Source: Proteobacteria bacterium UBA1847 (lineage in GTDB: Bacteria > Pseudomonadota > Gammaproteobacteria > Steroidobacterales > Woeseiaceae). From it: a DNA stretch of 8,840 bases. The stretch lies in assembly GCA_002338605.1 (NCBI GenBank), contig DDIP01000383.1, positions 2,208-11,047 on the forward strand, given 5' to 3'. Positions 6,706 through 8,840 of the stretch are shown piece by piece. Below the pieces are notes generated by a model. That model saw only the letters and a program-made list of their open reading frames with translations. It did not search any database and was not told the DNA's origin. Position 1 is the first letter of the stretch. The number at the start of each line of letters is the position of its first letter. A program made the position numbers and the translations under genes.

Positions 6706-6793
6706 AGGCAGGCGATATCGAGCTGAATGCAGACCAGAATCCTGACACGCGGCAACGATTCGGGCGGATGTGATACAGGTATTCCGTCAGGCA
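6706..6793. other. Convergent intergenic gap without clear terminator
   Basis: The 88-bp space lies between the stops of the flavoprotein and response regulator genes. CCTGAC (6741-6746) and GTCAGG (6786-6791) are complementary but 39 nt apart, and no T-run follows, so I see no confident intrinsic terminator. Confidence 0.5.
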
Positions 6794-7441
6794 CTAATCG
6801 ACTGTGATAATGCCATGCCGAATCGCATAGCGGACGAGGCCAGGCACATTGTTGATATTGAGCTTCTGCATGATCTGGCTGCGATGCGTTTCGACAGTTT
6901 TCGGACTGATGCACAGTTTCTCTGCGATATCGCGAGTACTGGTACCTTCGGCAATGGCCTGCAATATTTCGCGCTGGCGCGACGTCAGTATGTCCTGCGA
7001 TTTCGTTTCTGCTGTCTTGCTGAGAATATGCGTTCGCATCGTGTCGCCAATTGACGGGCTGAGATAGACGCCGCCACTGGCTACCTTCCGAATCGCGGCT
7101 TCGAGTTCTTCCGGCGCTGCGTTCTTGACCAGGTATCCGCGTGCGCCATTTTGCAGCGAACGGACGACATACTCTTCACTGGCGTGCATCGACAGCATGA
7201 TGACCTTGGCGCCCGGATTGGCAGCCGTAATGCGCTTGGTCGCTTCCAGTCCGTTCAGATCCGACATCGCGATATCCATGATGAAGACTTCCGCAACGTC
7301 TTTTCTTGCCAGGATGACGGCTTCGCGTCCGCTGCCTGCCTGCGCAACGACCTCGATATCCCTGAGAGGCGCCAGCAGGGCCGACAGCCCATCGCGGACG
7401 ATCTGGTGGTCATCAACCAGCGCTATTCGAATACTCGACAT
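6794..7441 (-). CDS. NarL/FixJ-family response regulator
   Basis: This 215-residue protein has a receiver domain (residues 1-120) with the acidic pair D10 and D11, phosphoacceptor D56, switch residue S84 and K106, so it appears able to accept phosphate. A linker (about 121-150) leads to a LuxR-type helix-turn-helix (about 151-212: LTSRQREILQAIAEG, then ISPKTVETHRSQIMQKL). The length is typical for the family. It begins 9 nt after the sensor kinase stop, so the two are co-transcribed and very probably a pair. An AAAGG lies close to the ATG. Its targets cannot be read here; the adjacent flavoprotein gene and the cytochrome operon are candidates. No NarL-type 7-2-7 site stood out in the control region. 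Confidence 0.95.
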   Translation of the reverse strand: MSSIRIALVDDHQIVRDGLSALLAPLRDIEVVAQAGSGREAVILARKDVAEVFIMDIAMSDLNGLEATKRITAANPGAKVIMLSMHASEEYVVRSLQNGARGYLVKNAAPEELEAAIRKVASGGVYLSPSIGDTMRTHILSKTAETKSQDILTSRQREILQAIAEGTSTRDIAEKLCISPKTVETHRSQIMQKLNINNVPGLVRYAIRHGIITVD

Positions 7442-7450
7442 GCCTTTCGA

Positions 7451-8840
7451 TCACCAAGCGGTAAAACATACGGTGATATTCGTACCCTGTTTCGGCGCAG
7501 AAGTCACCTTGAATATGCCGCCAGCCAGCACAACGCGTTCGCGCATTGTGATCAGGCCGAGGCCGCTGCCTTCCGATCGCCCCAACATGACATCATTGAC
7601 ATTGAAGCCGCGGCCATCGTCGACTATCTCAACGCACAGGTATTCGTCTTGCTTGTACAGGCTCACGTCCAGGGATCGAGCATCGGCGTGTTCGAGTACA
7701 TTGCGGACAGCCTGCTGTACAACACGAAAGCAGGCAATCGATACATCGGACGAAATGCTTTCGTCGTCAATTTTCGCATCGAAGGTGATGTCGTAGTCGA
7801 AGAATTTCTGTTGACTGGTCAGGTACCAACGCAGCGCCGACACAAGGCCGAGATCGTCCAGTGCCGCAGGCCGGAGTTCCAGGGACCAGTCACGAACGGA
7901 GTCCATCAACGTATCAATGCGGCCGATCGTATCGCGCACCGGGTCAACGTAGTTTCGCGTCAATGCAGCCGAGTGCAGGTTCATTTTCGTCGCAACCAGG
8001 TGTTGCGCAATATCGTCCTGCAAACGCCGGGCAATGATCGCGCGGTCGTCTTCGTGTGCCTTGAGAACCCGGGAAACCAGGTCTTTCATTTGAAACCTCG
8101 CGTGAATTTTCTCCGTGATGTCAACAAAAATTGCCGTAGCGCCGGTAATGCGTCCATCGGTTTCCCGGATTGGCGCAAAACTTCCACGTAGCCATCTTTC
8201 CGTCTTGTCCATCCGGACAATTCGGCAAACGAAATCGTCAGTGATCGTGGCATTCGTCAGTGCCTGAAAAAGCGGCCCGGAACCGAACTCGAATTCACTC
8301 CCGTCTTCGGAATAGAATCGTATGTGCTGCATGAATTTTCCGACCTGCGATAATTGTGACGGTAGTGCGGCGAGGCCGAACGATTCGAGTCCAGCCGGGT
8401 TTATGCTGGTGATCTCGTATTTGTCCGTAATAACGACGACGGCAGCCGGCGAATGCTCAACGGTGTTCGCGAGTTGCATACGAACGCCATTAAGTTCCGA
8501 GGTCGTGTCTTCCAGTTGATGTGTCTTTTGTTCTGCCGTGGCTGCGAGCGCATCACGTGCCTGGGTCAGTTCGCGCTGGCTCTGATCCAGTGACGCGGCC
8601 AGGCGGACAAGCTTGTCTCTGCGGTCACCTATCAAAATGGCGATGCCAAATGCGATCAGAATGCCAATACTGAGCTGGACGGCGCCGCCGGTCAGGCTCT
8701 TTGGCCCGTAGCCCACAATGGAACTGTGGACGACGAAAGCGGCGACGACCAGTGCGGCGATAATGCCGACACGCCTCCCCGAATAGCCTGCTGCAAGGGC
8801 GACCGCAGCGTACAGCATCAGGAAGGGCACCGGCGTCGGC
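7451..8840 (-). CDS. NarX-like membrane sensor kinase lacking the phosphoacceptor His (5' end beyond window)
   Basis: The frame is open to the right edge. The GTG at 8830 could start it, but the sequence there (PFLMLYAAVALAAGYSG) resembles the middle of a DUF4118/KdpD-type membrane domain, so the true start is probably outside. Numbered from 8830: membrane helices about 2-35 and 49-67, coiled coil 75-120, PAS domain 118-240, HisKA_3-type dimerisation domain 255-330, and an ATPase domain with N377, DDGRGF (404-409) and GSGLGL (421-426). In NarX-type kinases the H-box reads RELHDxxxQ; here it is RRLQDDIAQ, with Gln271 (CAG at 8020-8018) in place of His. D272 and Q276, the DxxxQ phosphatase motif, are kept. 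It may be a phosphatase-biased or partner-dependent sensor. The regulator gene follows after 9 nt. Confidence 0.9.
   Translation of the reverse strand, partial: PTPVPFLMLYAAVALAAGYSGRRVGIIAALVVAAFVVHSSIVGYGPKSLTGGAVQLSIGILIAFGIAILIGDRRDKLVRLAASLDQSQRELTQARDALAATAEQKTHQLEDTTSELNGVRMQLANTVEHSPAAVVVITDKYEITSINPAGLESFGLAALPSQLSQVGKFMQHIRFYSEDGSEFEFGSGPLFQALTNATITDDFVCRIVRMDKTERWLRGSFAPIRETDGRITGATAIFVDITEKIHARFQMKDLVSRVLKAHEDDRAIIARRLQDDIAQHLVATKMNLHSAALTRNYVDPVRDTIGRIDTLMDSVRDWSLELRPAALDDLGLVSALRWYLTSQQKFFDYDITFDAKIDDESISSDVSIACFRVVQQAVRNVLEHADARSLDVSLYKQDEYLCVEIVDDGRGFNVNDVMLGRSEGSGLGLITMRERVVLAGGIFKVTSAPKQGTNITVCFTAW

Noticed and set aside
6741..6791. CCTGAC/GTCAGG complementary words between the convergent genes
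   Set aside because: The loop would be 39 nt and there is no T-run, so this is not a credible intrinsic terminator.
7151..8191. A 346-codon plus-strand open frame opposite the regulator and kinase genes
   Set aside because: The opposite strand carries clear receiver, helix-turn-helix, PAS and ATPase motifs in frame; this one shows none.

Overview
The window looks like chromosomal DNA of a respiratory gammaproteobacterium, or a close proteobacterial relative, of moderate GC content. The lineage is inferred from a CcmI-type (System I) cytochrome c maturation paralogue, a NarX/NarL-type two-component pair and a CRP-type operator. No tRNA, rRNA, insertion sequence, integrase or CRISPR array is visible.

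Layout. Four minus-strand genes run leftwards from about 4848 to the left edge and form one tight operon. In transcription order they are: a shortened CcmI-like maturation factor (4848-4072); a membrane cytochrome b with two His pairs spaced 14 residues apart (4056-3151); a secreted protein with 21 CXXCH haem sites in triplet modules (3132-1564); and a second secreted cytochrome starting in a 4-bp ATGA overlap at 1567 and running off the left edge. The second cytochrome is open for all 522 visible codons. It also carries 21 CXXCH sites in view, in a 93-residue, four-haem repeat with an exact 279-bp DNA period.

A gap of about 540 bp holds the control region. On its right side is a perfect TGTGA-N6-TCACA CRP-type palindrome with a -10-like hexamer placed as in an activator-dependent promoter. 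This points to a plus-strand gene (5386-6705) for a membrane-anchored iron-sulfur flavoprotein, whose flavin fold appears circularly permuted and whose second cluster motif has His in place of one Cys. Convergent to it, on the minus strand, lie a NarL-family response regulator (7441-6794) and, upstream of that, its partner sensor kinase (from beyond the right edge to 7451). The sensor has a Gln where the phosphoacceptor His should be, but keeps the DxxxQ phosphatase motif and the ATP-binding boxes.

Working model (inference). The cytochrome b exchanges electrons between the quinone pool and the periplasm, and the two long c-type cytochromes carry them outwards as protein wires with roughly one haem per 23 residues. 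The CcmI paralogue helps attach the unusually large haem load, and the flavoprotein could link NAD(P)H to the same membrane chain. The kinase/regulator pair and a CRP/FNR-family protein are candidates for control. The whole resembles an extracellular or cross-periplasmic electron-transfer locus, but no outer-membrane porin and no terminal reductase is present in the window.
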